The notes under the pieces are model-generated. The model searched no databases. It saw nothing but the letters and a program-made list of their open reading frames with translations, and was not told the DNA's origin. Below, one piece after another: positions 53,087-64,000 of a stretch of 64,000 nucleotides of DNA. A program made the position numbers and the translations under genes. Each line of letters begins with the position of its first letter. Position 1 is the stretch's first letter. The stretch spans positions 496,001 to 560,000 of the forward strand of contig NZ_ARVV01000001.1 in NCBI RefSeq assembly GCF_000385375.1, written 5' to 3'. The stretch comes from Methyloversatilis discipulorum. Lineage in GTDB: Bacteria; Pseudomonadota; Gammaproteobacteria; Burkholderiales; Rhodocyclaceae.

Positions 53087-53640
53087 AAGGCAAGAAGGTC
53101 CTGATCGTGCTCGCGGCGATATGCGTGTTGCCGCTGCTCGCGTCCTACGCGATGTATTTCCTGTGGCGCCCCGACAGCACGGTGAACTACGGTCAGCTGC
53201 TGTCGCCGCGTGCCTTGCCGGCCGAGGCGCTGACCACGGTCGATGGCAAGCCTTTTGACTTTGCTTCCATCAAGGGCCGCTGGACGCTGGTGCTGGCCGA
53301 CGGCGGCGCCTGCGACGCGAAGTGCGAGGAACTGCTCTATTACATCCGCCAGGTGCGCAAGGCGCAGGGCGAGCACCAGGAACGCATCGAGCGCGTGTGG
53401 CTGGTGACCGACGGTACGCAGCCCAAGGCGGAACTGCTGACCGCGATCGAAGGTATGCACGTGATCAGGGCGGCCGGCAGCGCGACCCTGGGCGCGTTCG
53501 CCGGCGATGCGACGCATCCGCGCGCCATTCATCTGGTCGACCCGCTCGGTCAGGTGATGATGCGTTATCCGGATGAGCCGGATCCGAAGAAGATGATCAA
53601 GGATTTCCAACGTTTGATGAAGTACTCGAGGCTGGGCTGA
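53083..53640 (+). CDS. SCO-like membrane thioredoxin-fold protein
   Basis: A 185-residue protein from TTG at 53083, overlapping the SURF1 stop (TTGA) with a GGGAGAGAAG ribosome site. One N-terminal helix (VLIVLAAICVLPLLASYAMY) and a thioredoxin-fold domain with CDAKC in the place of the copper-binding CxxxC of SCO proteins. It probably helps deliver copper. It is distinct from the SCO protein at 55533. Confidence 0.82.
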   Translation: MKGKKVLIVLAAICVLPLLASYAMYFLWRPDSTVNYGQLLSPRALPAEALTTVDGKPFDFASIKGRWTLVLADGGACDAKCEELLYYIRQVRKAQGEHQERIERVWLVTDGTQPKAELLTAIEGMHVIRAAGSATLGAFAGDATHPRAIHLVDPLGQVMMRYPDEPDPKKMIKDFQRLMKYSRLG

Positions 53641-54656
53641 TGAAAACCTACCGCACGCTGTTGCTTGCCACGATTGCAATGACTTTCGCGCTGATCGTCC
53701 TCGGCGCCTACGTACGACTGTCCGACGCCGGTCTCGGCTGTCCGGACTGGCCGGGCTGTTACGGCCACGTCACGGTGATTCATGCGTCCGAGCACATCAC
53801 CGCAGCGCAGGAAGCGAACCCCGAGGGCCCGGTCACCTTCGCCAAGGCGTGGAAGGAAATGATCCACCGCTACTTCGCCGGCATCGTCGGCCTGTTCATC
53901 CTGGCGATCGCTGCGCTTGCCTGGCGTCACCGGCGTGAAGCCGGCGCCTCGCCGGTGCTGGCAACGGTGCTGGTCGGCGTGCTGTTCCTGCAGGCGATGT
54001 TCGGCAAGTGGACAGTAACCATGCTGCTCAAGCCGGCCATCGTGACTGGTCACCTGATCGGCGGGCTGACCGTGCTCACGCTGCTGGTGTGGCTGTATGC
54101 CCGCACGCGTGGGCCGGCGATGCCGACCGTGTCGCCGGCGACGCGCGCGCTGGCGGTCGTCGCCTTCGTCGTGCTGGCGATGCAGATATCGCTGGGCGGC
54201 TGGGTCAGCACCAATTACGCGGCGCTCGCCTGTACCGACCTGCCGACCTGCCACGGCGAATGGGTGCCGCAGATGGATATCCGCAACGGTTTCCACATCG
54301 TGCGCGAGCTGGGGCAGAGCGCCGATGGCGAAACGCTGACGATGGATGCGCTGACCGCCATTCACTGGATGCATCGTGTCGGTGCCATCGTTGCCGCACT
54401 GGTGATCGGTGCGCTGGGCTTCGCGCTGCGCGCTGCCGGCCATCGTCCGCTCGGCACGGCGCTGCTGGGTGTGCTTGCGCTGCAGATCATGCTGGGCCTC
54501 GCCAACGTGTGGTTCAGCCTGCCGCTGCCGCTGGCCGCTGCGCACAACGGTGGCGCTGCAGCATTGGTGATCCTCATGGTGCTGATAAACTACCGCGTCC
54601 GCGCCACGGCGCAGCAACGCGTTTCCGGAGTCCTAAATGAAAGCCCTGCGGCTTGA
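53640..54656 (+). CDS. ctaA: Haem A synthase CtaA
   Basis: A 338-residue eight-helix enzyme that oxidises the C8 methyl of haem O to give haem A. It has the paired cysteines in [15 protein letters not shown], the histidines in [10 protein letters not shown] and VTGHLIGG, and a second half that repeats the first ([21 protein letters not shown]). The start ATG at 53640 overlaps the previous stop by one base. Confidence 0.95.
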   Translation: MKTYRTLLLATIAMTFALIVLGAYVRLSDAGLGCPDWPGCYGHVTVIHASEHITAAQEANPEGPVTFAKAWKEMIHRYFAGIVGLFILAIAALAWRHRREAGASPVLATVLVGVLFLQAMFGKWTVTMLLKPAIVTGHLIGGLTVLTLLVWLYARTRGPAMPTVSPATRALAVVAFVVLAMQISLGGWVSTNYAALACTDLPTCHGEWVPQMDIRNGFHIVRELGQSADGETLTMDALTAIHWMHRVGAIVAALVIGALGFALRAAGHRPLGTALLGVLALQIMLGLANVWFSLPLPLAAAHNGGAAALVILMVLINYRVRATAQQRVSGVLNESPAA

Positions 54657-55536
54657 TATCCAGCCCTTCTCGCTGAGGCTCGCGAATTACCTGCAGCTGA
54701 CCAAGCCGCGCGTCGTGTCGCTGATCGTGTTCTGTGCGGTCATCGGCATGTTCCTGGCGGTGCCGGTCGGTCTGCCGGATTTCGGCATCGTTGCGGCCGC
54801 GACCGTCGGTATCGCCCTGGTCGCCGGTGCGGCGGCAGCGGTGAACTGTCTGGTCGAGCAGAAGATCGACGCGGTGATGGCGCGTACCCGCGCCCGCCCG
54901 CTGCCGCGCGGCGAGGTGAATTCGCTGGAAACGCTGGCTTTCTCCGGCGTGGTCGGCGGTGCCGGTCTGTCCATGCTGTACCACTGGGTGAATCCGCTCA
55001 CCATGTGGCTGACGCTCGGCACCTTCATCGGCTACGCCATCATCTACACCGTGTTCCTGAAGCCGGCCACGCCGCAGAACATCGTGATCGGCGGCGCCTC
55101 CGGCGCGATGCCGCCGGTGCTGGGCTGGGCCGCGGTGACCGGCGAGGTGTCGGCCGACGCACTGCTGCTGTTCCTGATCATCTTCGCCTGGACGCCGCCG
55201 CATTTCTGGGCGCTGGCGCTGTATCGCACGCAGGAGTACGCCAAGGCCGGCCTGCCGATGCTGCCGGTGACGCACGGTGCCGAATACACGCGGCTGCAGG
55301 TCTTCCTGTACACGCTCATCCTGTTCGCGGTAACCATGCTGCCTTTCGCCTCGCGCATGAGCGGCTGGATCTACCTCGTGTCGGCGGTGGTGCTGTCCGG
55401 CATGTTCATCGTCTATGCCTGGCGTCTGATGCGCAACTACTCTGACGAACTGGCGAAGAAGACCTTCCGCTTCTCGCTGTGGCACCTGTCGCTGCTGTTC
55501 GCGGCCCTGCTGGTCGACCACTACATTCCGCTATGA
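54637..55536 (+). CDS. ctaB: Protohaem IX farnesyltransferase CtaB (CyoE)
   Basis: A 299-residue UbiA-family prenyltransferase adding a farnesyl group to haem b to make haem O, the substrate of CtaA. The aspartate-rich motif [20 protein letters not shown] and the second motif [12 protein letters not shown] are intact. It overlaps the end of ctaA by 20 bp. Confidence 0.96.
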   Translation: MKALRLDIQPFSLRLANYLQLTKPRVVSLIVFCAVIGMFLAVPVGLPDFGIVAAATVGIALVAGAAAAVNCLVEQKIDAVMARTRARPLPRGEVNSLETLAFSGVVGGAGLSMLYHWVNPLTMWLTLGTFIGYAIIYTVFLKPATPQNIVIGGASGAMPPVLGWAAVTGEVSADALLLFLIIFAWTPPHFWALALYRTQEYAKAGLPMLPVTHGAEYTRLQVFLYTLILFAVTMLPFASRMSGWIYLVSAVVLSGMFIVYAWRLMRNYSDELAKKTFRFSLWHLSLLFAALLVDHYIPL

Positions 55537-56117
55537 AGCGCCGTCTTTTCGTTGCCGCCCTGCTGTCGGCAGGGCTGGCGGGCTGCGCGCCGTCCGGGCC
55601 GACCTTCCACAGCGTGGATATCACCGGCGCCGACTACGGCAAGGGCTTTGCGCTGACCGACCACACCGGCGCGGCGCGCACGCTGGCCGACTACAAGGGC
55701 AAGGCGGTCACGCTGTTCTTCGGCTTCACGCACTGCCCTGACGTCTGCCCGACCAGTCTGGCGACGATGAAGCAGGCACTGGCGCTGCTCGGGCCGGACG
55801 CCGCCAGGGTGCAGGTGCTGTTCGTCACGCTGGACCCGGAGCGCGATTCGACCGAACTGCTGGCCGCCTACGTACCGAAGTTCGATGCGTCCTTCGTCGG
55901 CCTGCGCGGCGACACGGCGGCCACCGCTGCGGTCGCGAAGGAATACAAGATCTTCTACCAGAAGGTGCCGGGCAGCACGCCGGACAGCTATACGCTGGAT
56001 CACTCGGCGGGCACCTATGTGCATGACACTCAAGGGCGTCTGCGACTGTTCATCCGTCACGGCGAAACGCCGCAGAAGATCGCCGACGACCTGAAGGCAC
56101 TGCTGGCCCAGGGTTGA
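55533..56117 (+). CDS. SCO1/SenC copper chaperone lipoprotein
   Basis: A 194-residue lipoprotein (lipobox AGLAGC at the N-terminus) with a thioredoxin-fold domain. The copper site is [13 protein letters not shown] with a later histidine in LDHSAGTYV. It loads the CuA site of subunit II. It overlaps ctaB by 4 bp and ends the assembly operon. Confidence 0.95.
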   Translation: MKRRLFVAALLSAGLAGCAPSGPTFHSVDITGADYGKGFALTDHTGAARTLADYKGKAVTLFFGFTHCPDVCPTSLATMKQALALLGPDAARVQVLFVTLDPERDSTELLAAYVPKFDASFVGLRGDTAATAAVAKEYKIFYQKVPGSTPDSYTLDHSAGTYVHDTQGRLRLFIRHGETPQKIADDLKALLAQG

Positions 56118-56132
56118 TCTCAGCTGCTGCGG

Positions 56133-56170
56133 CCAACAAAAAAGCGACCCGCGGGTCGCTTTTTTGTTGG
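56133..56170. terminator. Bidirectional terminator between SCO and rpoH
   Basis: A perfect palindrome with GCGACCC/GGGTCGC core and flanking AAAAAA and TTTTTT, serving both the SCO gene (plus) and rpoH (minus). Confidence 0.92.
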
Positions 56171-56182
56171 GACAAACGACGG

Positions 56183-57070
<888 letters not shown>

Positions 57071-57097
57071 GATTCATTCCTCCCTTGGGAAGCAAGA

Positions 57098-57124
57098 TTA
57101 GCACTCCCTGCGTTTGAGTGCTAA
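57098..57124 (-). promoter_or_regulatory. CIRCE operator (HrcA site) upstream of rpoH
   Basis: TTAGCACTC-N9-GAGTGCTAA, a perfect match to the CIRCE consensus, centred 41 bp upstream of the rpoH start. It ties rpoH to HrcA repression, as reported for other betaproteobacteria. Confidence 0.95.
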
Positions 57125-57263
57125 CAACTGCGACCGTTCATTGCGTTGCAACATGTAAGCCGAGCGGAGCGCCTCTCCCGCACTGCGTTCGCGCTGGTTT
57201 GGGTTCGCCGGGAGCGCACGCTACAATCCGTGAATTCCCGACCGTTTCCTCGCCCCGGCTCCG

Positions 57264-57578
57264 ATGCGCCTGCCCTCCGCCCTGTGTGCCGTCCTGCTCT
57301 GCCTGCCGCTGCTCGCTGCGGCGCAGCTGCGCGCGATCCCGCCGGATGCGATCAAGGCGAAGATGAAGCCGCCGGTCGATGGCATGGTCGAAGTCGGCAA
57401 GTACACCTTCAGGCTGGCGCCCGGCGCCCAGATCCGTTCGACCGACAACCGCATCCTGCTGCCGGTGATGATAGGCAGCGAGCAGGTGGTCCGTTACAAG
57501 CTGGACAACAACGGCGATTTGTATCGCGTCTGGGTGTTGTCGCCCGAAGAGATCGACCTGCCGGCACCCAAACAGTAA
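57264..57578 (+). CDS. Small exported protein of unknown function
   Basis: A 104-residue protein with a signal peptide ([15 protein letters not shown]). The mature part is beta-rich ([47 protein letters not shown]). Similar periplasmic proteins of about 100 residues occur in betaproteobacteria before miaB. No function known to me. It ends 17 bp before miaB. Confidence 0.75.
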   Translation: MRLPSALCAVLLCLPLLAAAQLRAIPPDAIKAKMKPPVDGMVEVGKYTFRLAPGAQIRSTDNRILLPVMIGSEQVVRYKLDNNGDLYRVWVLSPEEIDLPAPKQ

Positions 57579-57595
57579 TTTCCCCGTCCCCTTCG

Positions 57596-58945
57596 ATGAC
57601 CCGCAAGATTTACATCAAGACCTTCGGCTGCCAGATGAACGAGTACGACTCGGACAAGATGGCCGACGTGCTCGGCGACGCCGAAGGTCTGGAAAAGACC
57701 GACCGCCCGGAAGACGCCGACGTGATCCTGTTCAACACCTGCTCGGTGCGCGAGAAGGCGCAGGAGAAGGTGTTCCATGACCTCGGCCGGGTGAAGCACC
57801 TGAAGCGCGACAACCCCAACCTGATCATCGGCGTCGGCGGTTGCGTCGCCAGCCAGGAGGGCGCGGCCATCGTCGAGCGCGCGCCCTACGTCGATCTGGT
57901 GTTCGGCCCGCAGACGCTGCACCGCCTGCCCGACCTCATTTCGAAGCGCCGCGCCAGCGGCCGGCCGCAGGTCGACATCAGCTTCCCGGAGATCGAGAAG
58001 TTCGACCACATGCCACCGGCCCGGGTCGAGGGCGCGACTGCTTTCGTGTCCATCATGGAAGGCTGTTCCAAGTACTGCACCTTCTGCGTCGTGCCCTATA
58101 CGCGTGGCGAGGAAGTGTCGCGGCCGCTGGACGACATCCTGACCGAGATCGCCACGCTGGTCGGCCAGGGCGTGAAGGAAGTGACGCTGCTCGGCCAGAA
58201 CGTCAATGCCTGGCGTGCGCCGATCAGCCGCGGCTCGGACGACATCGGCGATTTCGCCTTCCTGCTCGAATGCGTGCATGAAGTGCCGGGCATCGAGCGC
58301 ATCCGCTACACCACGTCACACCCGCGCGAAATGACGCAGCGCCTGTTCGACGCCTACGCGAAACTGCCCAAGCTGGTGTCGCAGCTGCACCTGCCGGTGC
58401 AGTCGGGTTCCGACCGCGTGCTGGCGGCGATGAAGCGCGGCTACACCGCGCTCGAATACAAGGCGGTGGTGCGCAAGCTGCGCGCGGCGCGGCCCGACCT
58501 GTCGCTGACCTCGGATTTCATCGTCGGCTTCCCTGGCGAGACCGAGGAGGATTTCGAAAAGACGATGAAGCTGATCGACGACGTCGGCTTCGACGGCAGC
58601 TTCAGCTTCGTCTATAGCGCCCGCCCGGGCACACCGGCGGCCGATCTGGCCGACGACACGCCGCAGGACGTCAAGCTGGCACGGCTGGCGCGGCTGCAGA
58701 AGCGCATCGATGAGCAGGCGCAGGCGGTCAGTCAGAGCATGGTCGGCAGCGTGCAGCGCATCCTGGTCGAAGGCCACGCGCGCAAGGACGCCGCCGAGCT
58801 GGCCGGACGCACCGACAACAACCGCGTCGTCAATTTCCCCGGCCCGGCGCGGCTGATCAACCAGTTCATCGACGTGCGCATCACCAGCGCGCTGCCGCAC
58901 AGCCTGCGCGGCGAAGTGGTCATCCGCGAGGCGGTCAGCGCTTGA
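57596..58945 (+). CDS. miaB: tRNA methylthiotransferase MiaB
   Basis: A 449-residue radical-SAM enzyme adding the methylthio group to i6A37 of tRNA. The N-terminal cluster cysteines are in [15 protein letters not shown] and GGCVAS; the radical SAM CxxxCxxC is [12 protein letters not shown] near 155. A C-terminal TRAM domain is present ([14 protein letters not shown] region). The start at 57596 is chosen for the family start [20 protein letters not shown]. Confidence 0.98.
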   Translation: MTRKIYIKTFGCQMNEYDSDKMADVLGDAEGLEKTDRPEDADVILFNTCSVREKAQEKVFHDLGRVKHLKRDNPNLIIGVGGCVASQEGAAIVERAPYVDLVFGPQTLHRLPDLISKRRASGRPQVDISFPEIEKFDHMPPARVEGATAFVSIMEGCSKYCTFCVVPYTRGEEVSRPLDDILTEIATLVGQGVKEVTLLGQNVNAWRAPISRGSDDIGDFAFLLECVHEVPGIERIRYTTSHPREMTQRLFDAYAKLPKLVSQLHLPVQSGSDRVLAAMKRGYTALEYKAVVRKLRAARPDLSLTSDFIVGFPGETEEDFEKTMKLIDDVGFDGSFSFVYSARPGTPAADLADDTPQDVKLARLARLQKRIDEQAQAVSQSMVGSVQRILVEGHARKDAAELAGRTDNNRVVNFPGPARLINQFIDVRITSALPHSLRGEVVIREAVSA

Positions 58946-59925
58946 AGCCGCGGCCGCTCGAACTGGTGCTGGAGCCGCTCGACAACGCGCGGCTCGCCAA
59001 CCTGTGCGGTGTACTCGACGAAAACCTGCGCCAGCTCGAAACGGCTTACGACGTCGAGATCGCCCGCCGCGGCGAGCGCTTCCGGGTCAGCGGAGAGCCG
59101 GGCCAGTCGCAGCGGGCTGCCTCGGCGCTGCGCCATTTTTATGCAGCGGCTACAGAGCACCTGAGCATAGACGCGATACAGCTTGGCCTGATCGAGCTGT
59201 CGAACCGCATCGCCGCCGAACCTGCGGCGCCGGTGCTGATGACGCGCAAGAGCAATCTGCACGGCCGCACGCCGCGCCAGACTCAGTATCTGCGGCAGAT
59301 CCAGGAACACGACATCACCTTCGGCATCGGCCCGGCCGGCACCGGCAAGACCTATCTGGCGGTGGCCAGCGCCGTCGACGCGCTGGAGCGCGAGACGGTA
59401 GCGCGCATCGTGCTGACCCGACCGGCGGTCGAAGCTGGCGAGCGGCTCGGCTTCCTGCCGGGCGACCTGGCGCAGAAAGTCGATCCTTACCTGCGGCCGC
59501 TGTACGACGCGCTGTACGACCTGATGGGTTTCGAGCGCGTCGCCCGCGCCTTCGAGCGGCAGGTGATCGAGATCGCGCCGCTCGCCTACATGCGCGGACG
59601 CACGCTGAACAACGCCTTCATCATCCTCGACGAGGCGCAGAACACGACGCCGGAACAGATGAAGATGTTCCTGACCCGCATGGGCATAGGCTCGAAGGCC
59701 GTCATCACCGGCGACCTGACCCAGGTCGATCTGCCGCGCGGTCACAAGAGCGGTCTGGCCGAGGCGCGGAAGATACTTGCCGACGTGCGCGGCATCGCGA
59801 TGACCGATTTCCTCGCCGAAGACGTGGTGCGCCACCCGCTGGTGGCGCGCATCGTGTCGGCCTACGAACGTTTCGAGGCGCAGCGCGAAGCCGAGGACGC
59901 GATGCGCAAGGGACCGCGCGGCTGA
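58942..59925 (+). CDS. ybeZ: PhoH-like ATPase YbeZ
   Basis: A 327-residue ATPase from TTG at 58942, overlapping the miaB stop (TTGA). It has an N-terminal KH-like domain, Walker A GPAGTGKT (130-137) and Walker [10 protein letters not shown] near 225. YbeZ works with the endoribonuclease YbeY in rRNA maturation and quality control, and ybeY follows directly. Confidence 0.95.
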   Translation: MKPRPLELVLEPLDNARLANLCGVLDENLRQLETAYDVEIARRGERFRVSGEPGQSQRAASALRHFYAAATEHLSIDAIQLGLIELSNRIAAEPAAPVLMTRKSNLHGRTPRQTQYLRQIQEHDITFGIGPAGTGKTYLAVASAVDALERETVARIVLTRPAVEAGERLGFLPGDLAQKVDPYLRPLYDALYDLMGFERVARAFERQVIEIAPLAYMRGRTLNNAFIILDEAQNTTPEQMKMFLTRMGIGSKAVITGDLTQVDLPRGHKSGLAEARKILADVRGIAMTDFLAEDVVRHPLVARIVSAYERFEAQREAEDAMRKGPRG

Positions 59926-60398
59926 TGCGGCTCAATCTGTCGGTGCAGTACGCGTGCGCGCGCGATGCGTGCCCGCCGCGTGACGACGTGAAGCGCTGGG
60001 TGCGCGCTGCGCTCGACCCGGACGTGGTCGTGCGCGCAGACATCACGGTCCGCTTTGTCGACGCGGAAGAAGGGCGGGCGCTAAATCTCGAATACCGTGG
60101 CCGCGACTATGCGACCAATGTGCTGTCGTTTCCGTACGAACAGGGTACGCAGCTCGCGGGCGACCTGGTGGTGTGCCAGCCGGTGCTGGCGCGCGAGGCG
60201 GGGGAGCAGGGCAAGGCCTTTGCCGACCACGCCGCCCACCTGATCGTGCACGGCACGCTGCATCTTCAGGGCTGGGACCACGAAACGTCGGACGACGATG
60301 CCGACGCGATGGAGGCGGAGGAGCGCGTCATCCTGCAAGGACTGGGCGTGGCCGATCCGTATTCGGACGAATACTCGATTCAATCAACGGAGGTCTGA
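59925..60398 (+). CDS. ybeY: Endoribonuclease YbeY
   Basis: A 157-residue metallo-endoribonuclease in 16S rRNA 3' processing. The zinc motif [16 protein letters not shown] is intact, preceded by [11 protein letters not shown]. The start overlaps the ybeZ stop (TGATG). A long unrelated frame over the same DNA is a high-GC shadow. Confidence 0.96.
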   Translation: MRLNLSVQYACARDACPPRDDVKRWVRAALDPDVVVRADITVRFVDAEEGRALNLEYRGRDYATNVLSFPYEQGTQLAGDLVVCQPVLAREAGEQGKAFADHAAHLIVHGTLHLQGWDHETSDDDADAMEAEERVILQGLGVADPYSDEYSIQSTEV

Positions 60399-60399
60399 A

Positions 60400-60891
60400 A
60401 TGTCGGATCAGGACGACGACAGTAATGTCGGTTTGCGGGTGGTGGCCATCATCGTGATCGCGGTCGTCGCGGCGGTGGTGGGGTTCGCGGTATCGCTGGC
60501 CGGCAAGCCGGGTACGGATGCTGCAGTGGTCGAGGTGGTGGAAGTGGTGGAGGTGATCGAGGCACCCGAGCCCGTGGGCGAGGCGCTGGCGCTCATCTAT
60601 TTCGCTGTCGGCAGCGCCGAACCCGGTGCAGATCTGGCCGATGCCGTGGCGCGTGCGCAGGCTGCGCTGAGCGCGACGCCGGGCGCCATCGTGCTGCTGT
60701 CCGGCTTCCACGACCCGTCGGGTGATGCCGCGCAGAACGCCGAACTGGCCAAGGCGCGGGCGCTCGCGGTGCGCGACGCGCTGGTCGCGGCGGGCGTCTC
60801 CGAAGCCGGCATCAAGCTGCGCAAGCCGGAAATCACCGCTGCCGATGGTCCGCCGGAAGAGGCGCGACGGGTCGAGCTGCGCGTCCAGTAA
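60400..60891 (+). CDS. OmpA-like C-terminal domain membrane protein
   Basis: A 163-residue protein from the ATG at 60400 (ribosome site GGAGG). One N-terminal helix (VVAIIVIAVVAAVVGFAVSL), a short valine-glutamate linker and a C-terminal OmpA-type domain (ALIYFAVGSAEPGA, VLLSGFHDPSGDAAQNAELA, RVELRV). Probably binds peptidoglycan from the inner membrane. It sits between ybeY and ybeX, which is not the standard order, so it is probably an insertion in the operon. Confidence 0.8.
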   Translation: MSDQDDDSNVGLRVVAIIVIAVVAAVVGFAVSLAGKPGTDAAVVEVVEVVEVIEAPEPVGEALALIYFAVGSAEPGADLADAVARAQAALSATPGAIVLLSGFHDPSGDAAQNAELAKARALAVRDALVAAGVSEAGIKLRKPEITAADGPPEEARRVELRVQ

Positions 60892-60983
60892 GGCCGTGAC
60901 ATCCGGGACATTCCAGATGCCTGACTCGAAACCGACACGCTGGCCGGGTTACACTGCCGGCGTGTTCGTTTCCCGCGTCCCGC

Positions 60984-61841
60984 ATGGACAGTAGTTCCTC
61001 ACCTTCGCAGCGCCCCGGTTTTCTCGAGCGGCTGTCGCATCTGCTGATGCGCGAGCCGGAAGACAGAGAACAACTGCTGGTGCTGCTGCACTCCGCCTTC
61101 GAACGCAATCTGCTGGACGCCGACGCCCTCTCCATCATCGAGGGTGCGCTCCAGGTGTCGGACATGCCGGTGCGCGAAGTGATGATTCCGCGCGCACAGA
61201 TGGACGTGATCGACATCGACGATCCGCTCGACAAGATCGTGCAGACCGCGCTGCGCACCGCGCACTCGCGTTTCCCGGTGATCGGCGAGAACCGCGACGA
61301 CGTGATCGGCATCCTGCTCGCCAAGGATCTGCTGCGCCTCATGTCGGGCGACGACGACAGCCTGCGCGACATGCTGCGGCCAGCGGTATTCATTCCCGAA
61401 TCGAAGCGTCTGAACGTGCTGCTGCGCGAATTCCGCGCCAGCCGCAACCACATGGCCATCGTGGTCGACGAATACGGCGGCGTCGCCGGCCTCGTCACCA
61501 TCGAGGACGTGCTGGAGCAGATCGTCGGCGACATCGAGGACGAGTACGACTTCGACGAGTCGGCCGACAACATCCGGGTCGACCAGACCGGTCGTTACCG
61601 GGTCAAGGCCGGCACCGAAATCGAGGACTTCAACGAGGTGTTCGGCACCACCTTCGACGATGACGCCTACGACACCGTGGGCGGGCTGGTCATCCATCAG
61701 ATCGGTCGTCTGCCCAAGCGCGGCGAGGTGGTGCAGATCGACACGCTGCGCTTCACCGTGCTGCGCGCCGACAGTCGTCGCGTGCACACGCTGATGGTCG
61801 ATCGCATCGCGCCTCCGGCCGCACCGTCCGCCGTCGAATGA
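60984..61841 (+). CDS. ybeX: CBS-domain protein YbeX/CorC
   Basis: A 285-residue cytosolic protein with two CBS domains (about 65-190: REVMIPRAQMDVID, and VDEYGGVAGLVTIEDVLE) and a C-terminal CorC/HlyC transporter-associated domain (YRVKAGTEIEDFNEVFG). It is linked to magnesium and cobalt handling and to ribosome metabolism beside ybeY and ybeZ. It overlaps lnt by 4 bp. Confidence 0.93.
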   Translation: MDSSSSPSQRPGFLERLSHLLMREPEDREQLLVLLHSAFERNLLDADALSIIEGALQVSDMPVREVMIPRAQMDVIDIDDPLDKIVQTALRTAHSRFPVIGENRDDVIGILLAKDLLRLMSGDDDSLRDMLRPAVFIPESKRLNVLLREFRASRNHMAIVVDEYGGVAGLVTIEDVLEQIVGDIEDEYDFDESADNIRVDQTGRYRVKAGTEIEDFNEVFGTTFDDDAYDTVGGLVIHQIGRLPKRGEVVQIDTLRFTVLRADSRRVHTLMVDRIAPPAAPSAVE

Positions 61842-63298
61842 GGCCGGCCGTCCGACTGGCCGCTGCTGCTGCGGCCGGTGCGCTGGCGGTTGGCGGCTTC
61901 GCGCCCTTCGGCGTGTTCGCGCTGCCGGTCGTCGCGCTGGCTACGCTGCTGTGGCTGGTCGATACGCTTTCTGTCCGCGCTGCCGCGCTGACCGGCTTTG
62001 CCTTCGGCATGGGCTGGTTCCTCGCCGGCGTGTCCTGGGTCAACGTCAGCCTGAGCCAGTTCGGCGGCATGCCCTTGCCGCTGTCGCTGCTGGCCACCGT
62101 GCTGTTCTGCGCCTATCTTTCGCTGTTCCCCGCTGCCGTATGTGCCCTCATGCGCGCGCTGCGTCCGTCGGTGGCGCTGACGCCCTGGCTGTTCGCCGCG
62201 CTGTGGGTGTCGTCGGAGTGGCTGCGCGGCACGCTGTTCACCGGCTTCCCCTGGCTGGCCAGCGGCTATGCGCACGCGACGCCGAGCCCGCTCGCCGGCT
62301 ACGTGCCGCTGTTCGGCGTGCACGGCGCCGGCTTCGTTGCCGCGCTGATGTCCGGCCTGCTCGCGCTTTTCGTGCTGCGCCGCATCGCGCTGCGCCCGGT
62401 GCTGCTGTCGCTGGCAGCGCTGCTGGTGGTCGGCGGCCTGCTCGGCAGCGTGCGCTGGACCGAAGCGACCGGCCGCGCGCTCACGGTGAGCCTGCTGCAG
62501 GGGAATATCGAACAGAGCATGAAGTGGGTGCCCGAGCGGCTGCCCGATTCGATGCAGACCTATCTCGACCTCGCGCGCGCCTGGCCGGCCGATCTGGTGG
62601 TTCTGCCGGAGACGGCCATCCCCTTGCCCTACGCCGAGATCGATCCGGCCTGGCTGGCCGCCGTGCGCGCTACCGGGCGCGATGTGCTGATGGGTGCGGT
62701 CACGCTGGGCGAGGTCGATGGGCGCGCGCGCTATTTCAACAGCGCGGTGGCGCTCGGCCATGACGATGCGCGTTACAGCAAGTCGCACCTGGTGCCCTTC
62801 GGCGAGTTCACGCCACCGCTGTTCGCGTGGACGCTGCAGCTGCTGTCCATTCCGATGTCCGACTTCGGTCGCGGCGCGAAGGTGCAGCCGCCGCTGGCGC
62901 TGGCCGGCGAGAAGGTGGCGGTGAACATCTGCTATGAGGACGTGTTCGGCGAGGAGCTGATCGATGCCGCGCGCGACGCCACGCTGCTGGTCAATGTGTC
63001 GAACACCGCCTGGTTCGGGGATTCGTGGGCGCAGCCGCAGCACCTGCAGATTGCGCAGATCCGCGCGCTCGAACTCGGTCGGCCGATGCTGCGCGCGACC
63101 AACACCGGCATGACCGCGGCCATACAGCCGGACGGCCGCGTCGTCGCGGCGCTGCCGCCTTTCACTCGCGCGGCCCTGCGCGTCGAGCTGCAGGGCTACC
63201 AGGGCCTCACCCCTTTCATGCGCTGGGGCAATGTGCCGGTGCTGCTGCTGGCGCTTGCCGTCATCATCGTTGCCGCGGTGCAGCGCAAAAGAGGCTGA
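61838..63298 (+). CDS. lnt: Apolipoprotein N-acyltransferase Lnt
   Basis: A 486-residue inner-membrane enzyme adding the third acyl chain to lipoproteins. Six N-terminal helices, then the nitrilase-type catalytic domain with the glutamate in VVLPETAIPLP, lysine in YSKSHLVPFGEF and cysteine in NICYEDVFG. All three catalytic residues are present. Operon position after ybeX is standard. Confidence 0.96.
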   Translation: MRPAVRLAAAAAAGALAVGGFAPFGVFALPVVALATLLWLVDTLSVRAAALTGFAFGMGWFLAGVSWVNVSLSQFGGMPLPLSLLATVLFCAYLSLFPAAVCALMRALRPSVALTPWLFAALWVSSEWLRGTLFTGFPWLASGYAHATPSPLAGYVPLFGVHGAGFVAALMSGLLALFVLRRIALRPVLLSLAALLVVGGLLGSVRWTEATGRALTVSLLQGNIEQSMKWVPERLPDSMQTYLDLARAWPADLVVLPETAIPLPYAEIDPAWLAAVRATGRDVLMGAVTLGEVDGRARYFNSAVALGHDDARYSKSHLVPFGEFTPPLFAWTLQLLSIPMSDFGRGAKVQPPLALAGEKVAVNICYEDVFGEELIDAARDATLLVNVSNTAWFGDSWAQPQHLQIAQIRALELGRPMLRATNTGMTAAIQPDGRVVAALPPFTRAALRVELQGYQGLTPFMRWGNVPVLLLALAVIIVAAVQRKRG

Positions 63299-63336
63299 GC
63301 CGGTAAAATCCCGCCTTTCCCTCACGGTCTGGCTCC

Positions 63337-64000
<664 letters not shown>

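Overview
The window is GC-rich, densely coded chromosomal DNA from a betaproteobacterium. The evidence is a beta-type cta/cox cluster (coxB with a fused cytochrome c domain, a small assembly protein, ctaG, a DUF2970 protein, ctaE, SURF1, ctaA, ctaB, SCO), rpoH under a CIRCE element, three PEP-CTERM exported proteins, and a trimethylamine oxidation island. A facultative methylotroph of the Methyloversatilis/Rhodocyclales type fits best. That is inference from gene content, not a database match.

Layout: 1-8.7 kb holds a CorA-like membrane protein (cut by the left edge), a GT39-like membrane glycosyltransferase, a GT2-GtrA-YdjC operon, two PEP-CTERM proteins, a truncated haemoglobin and BIME/REP-type palindromic repeats, including a five-unit tandem array at 3.9-4.5 kb. 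8.9-10.6 kb is an ABC half-transporter. 10.8-17.7 kb is a run of gene cassettes separated by at least nine attC-like sites with no integron integrase in the window (a CALIN). It carries small proteins of unknown function, one broken cassette gene, and an IS1182-family element inserted into an attC site. 17.7-21.7 kb has small membrane proteins, a GNAT acetyltransferase, msrB-msrA and a third PEP-CTERM protein.

22.0-33.9 kb is the most interesting part. It is an aerobic trimethylamine route: Tmm (TMA to TMAO), Tdm (TMAO to dimethylamine plus formaldehyde), the dimethylamine monooxygenase subunits (dimethylamine to methylamine), a GcvT-like folate protein, a putative porin and an APC permease. 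Four promoters here share one design: a 7-2-7 inverted repeat (TACCNCY-type heptamers, as bound by NarL/LuxR-type response regulators), exactly 14 bp, then a -35 TTGTNN and a -10 spaced by 17 bp. Three of them drive the dimethylamine operon, the tmm-tdm operon and the porin-permease operon. The fourth stands upstream of no gene. It is followed by about 170 nt of hairpins with UCCUCC-type single-stranded stretches and a strong intrinsic terminator, so it is a candidate undescribed small RNA co-regulated with methylated-amine oxidation.

33.9-38.3 kb has a PAS-GGDEF-EAL protein, an ANTAR response regulator and its HisKA_2 kinase. 38.6-46.8 kb is housekeeping: dgkA, tpx, a DUF3426 protein, prmA, accC, accB, aroQ, a TlpA-like thioredoxin and mpl. 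46.8-56.1 kb is the aa3-type cytochrome c oxidase cluster with a perfect FNR-type box in front. 56.2-64 kb holds rpoH with CIRCE, then miaB-ybeZ-ybeY-ompA-like-ybeX-lnt and the start of glyQ.
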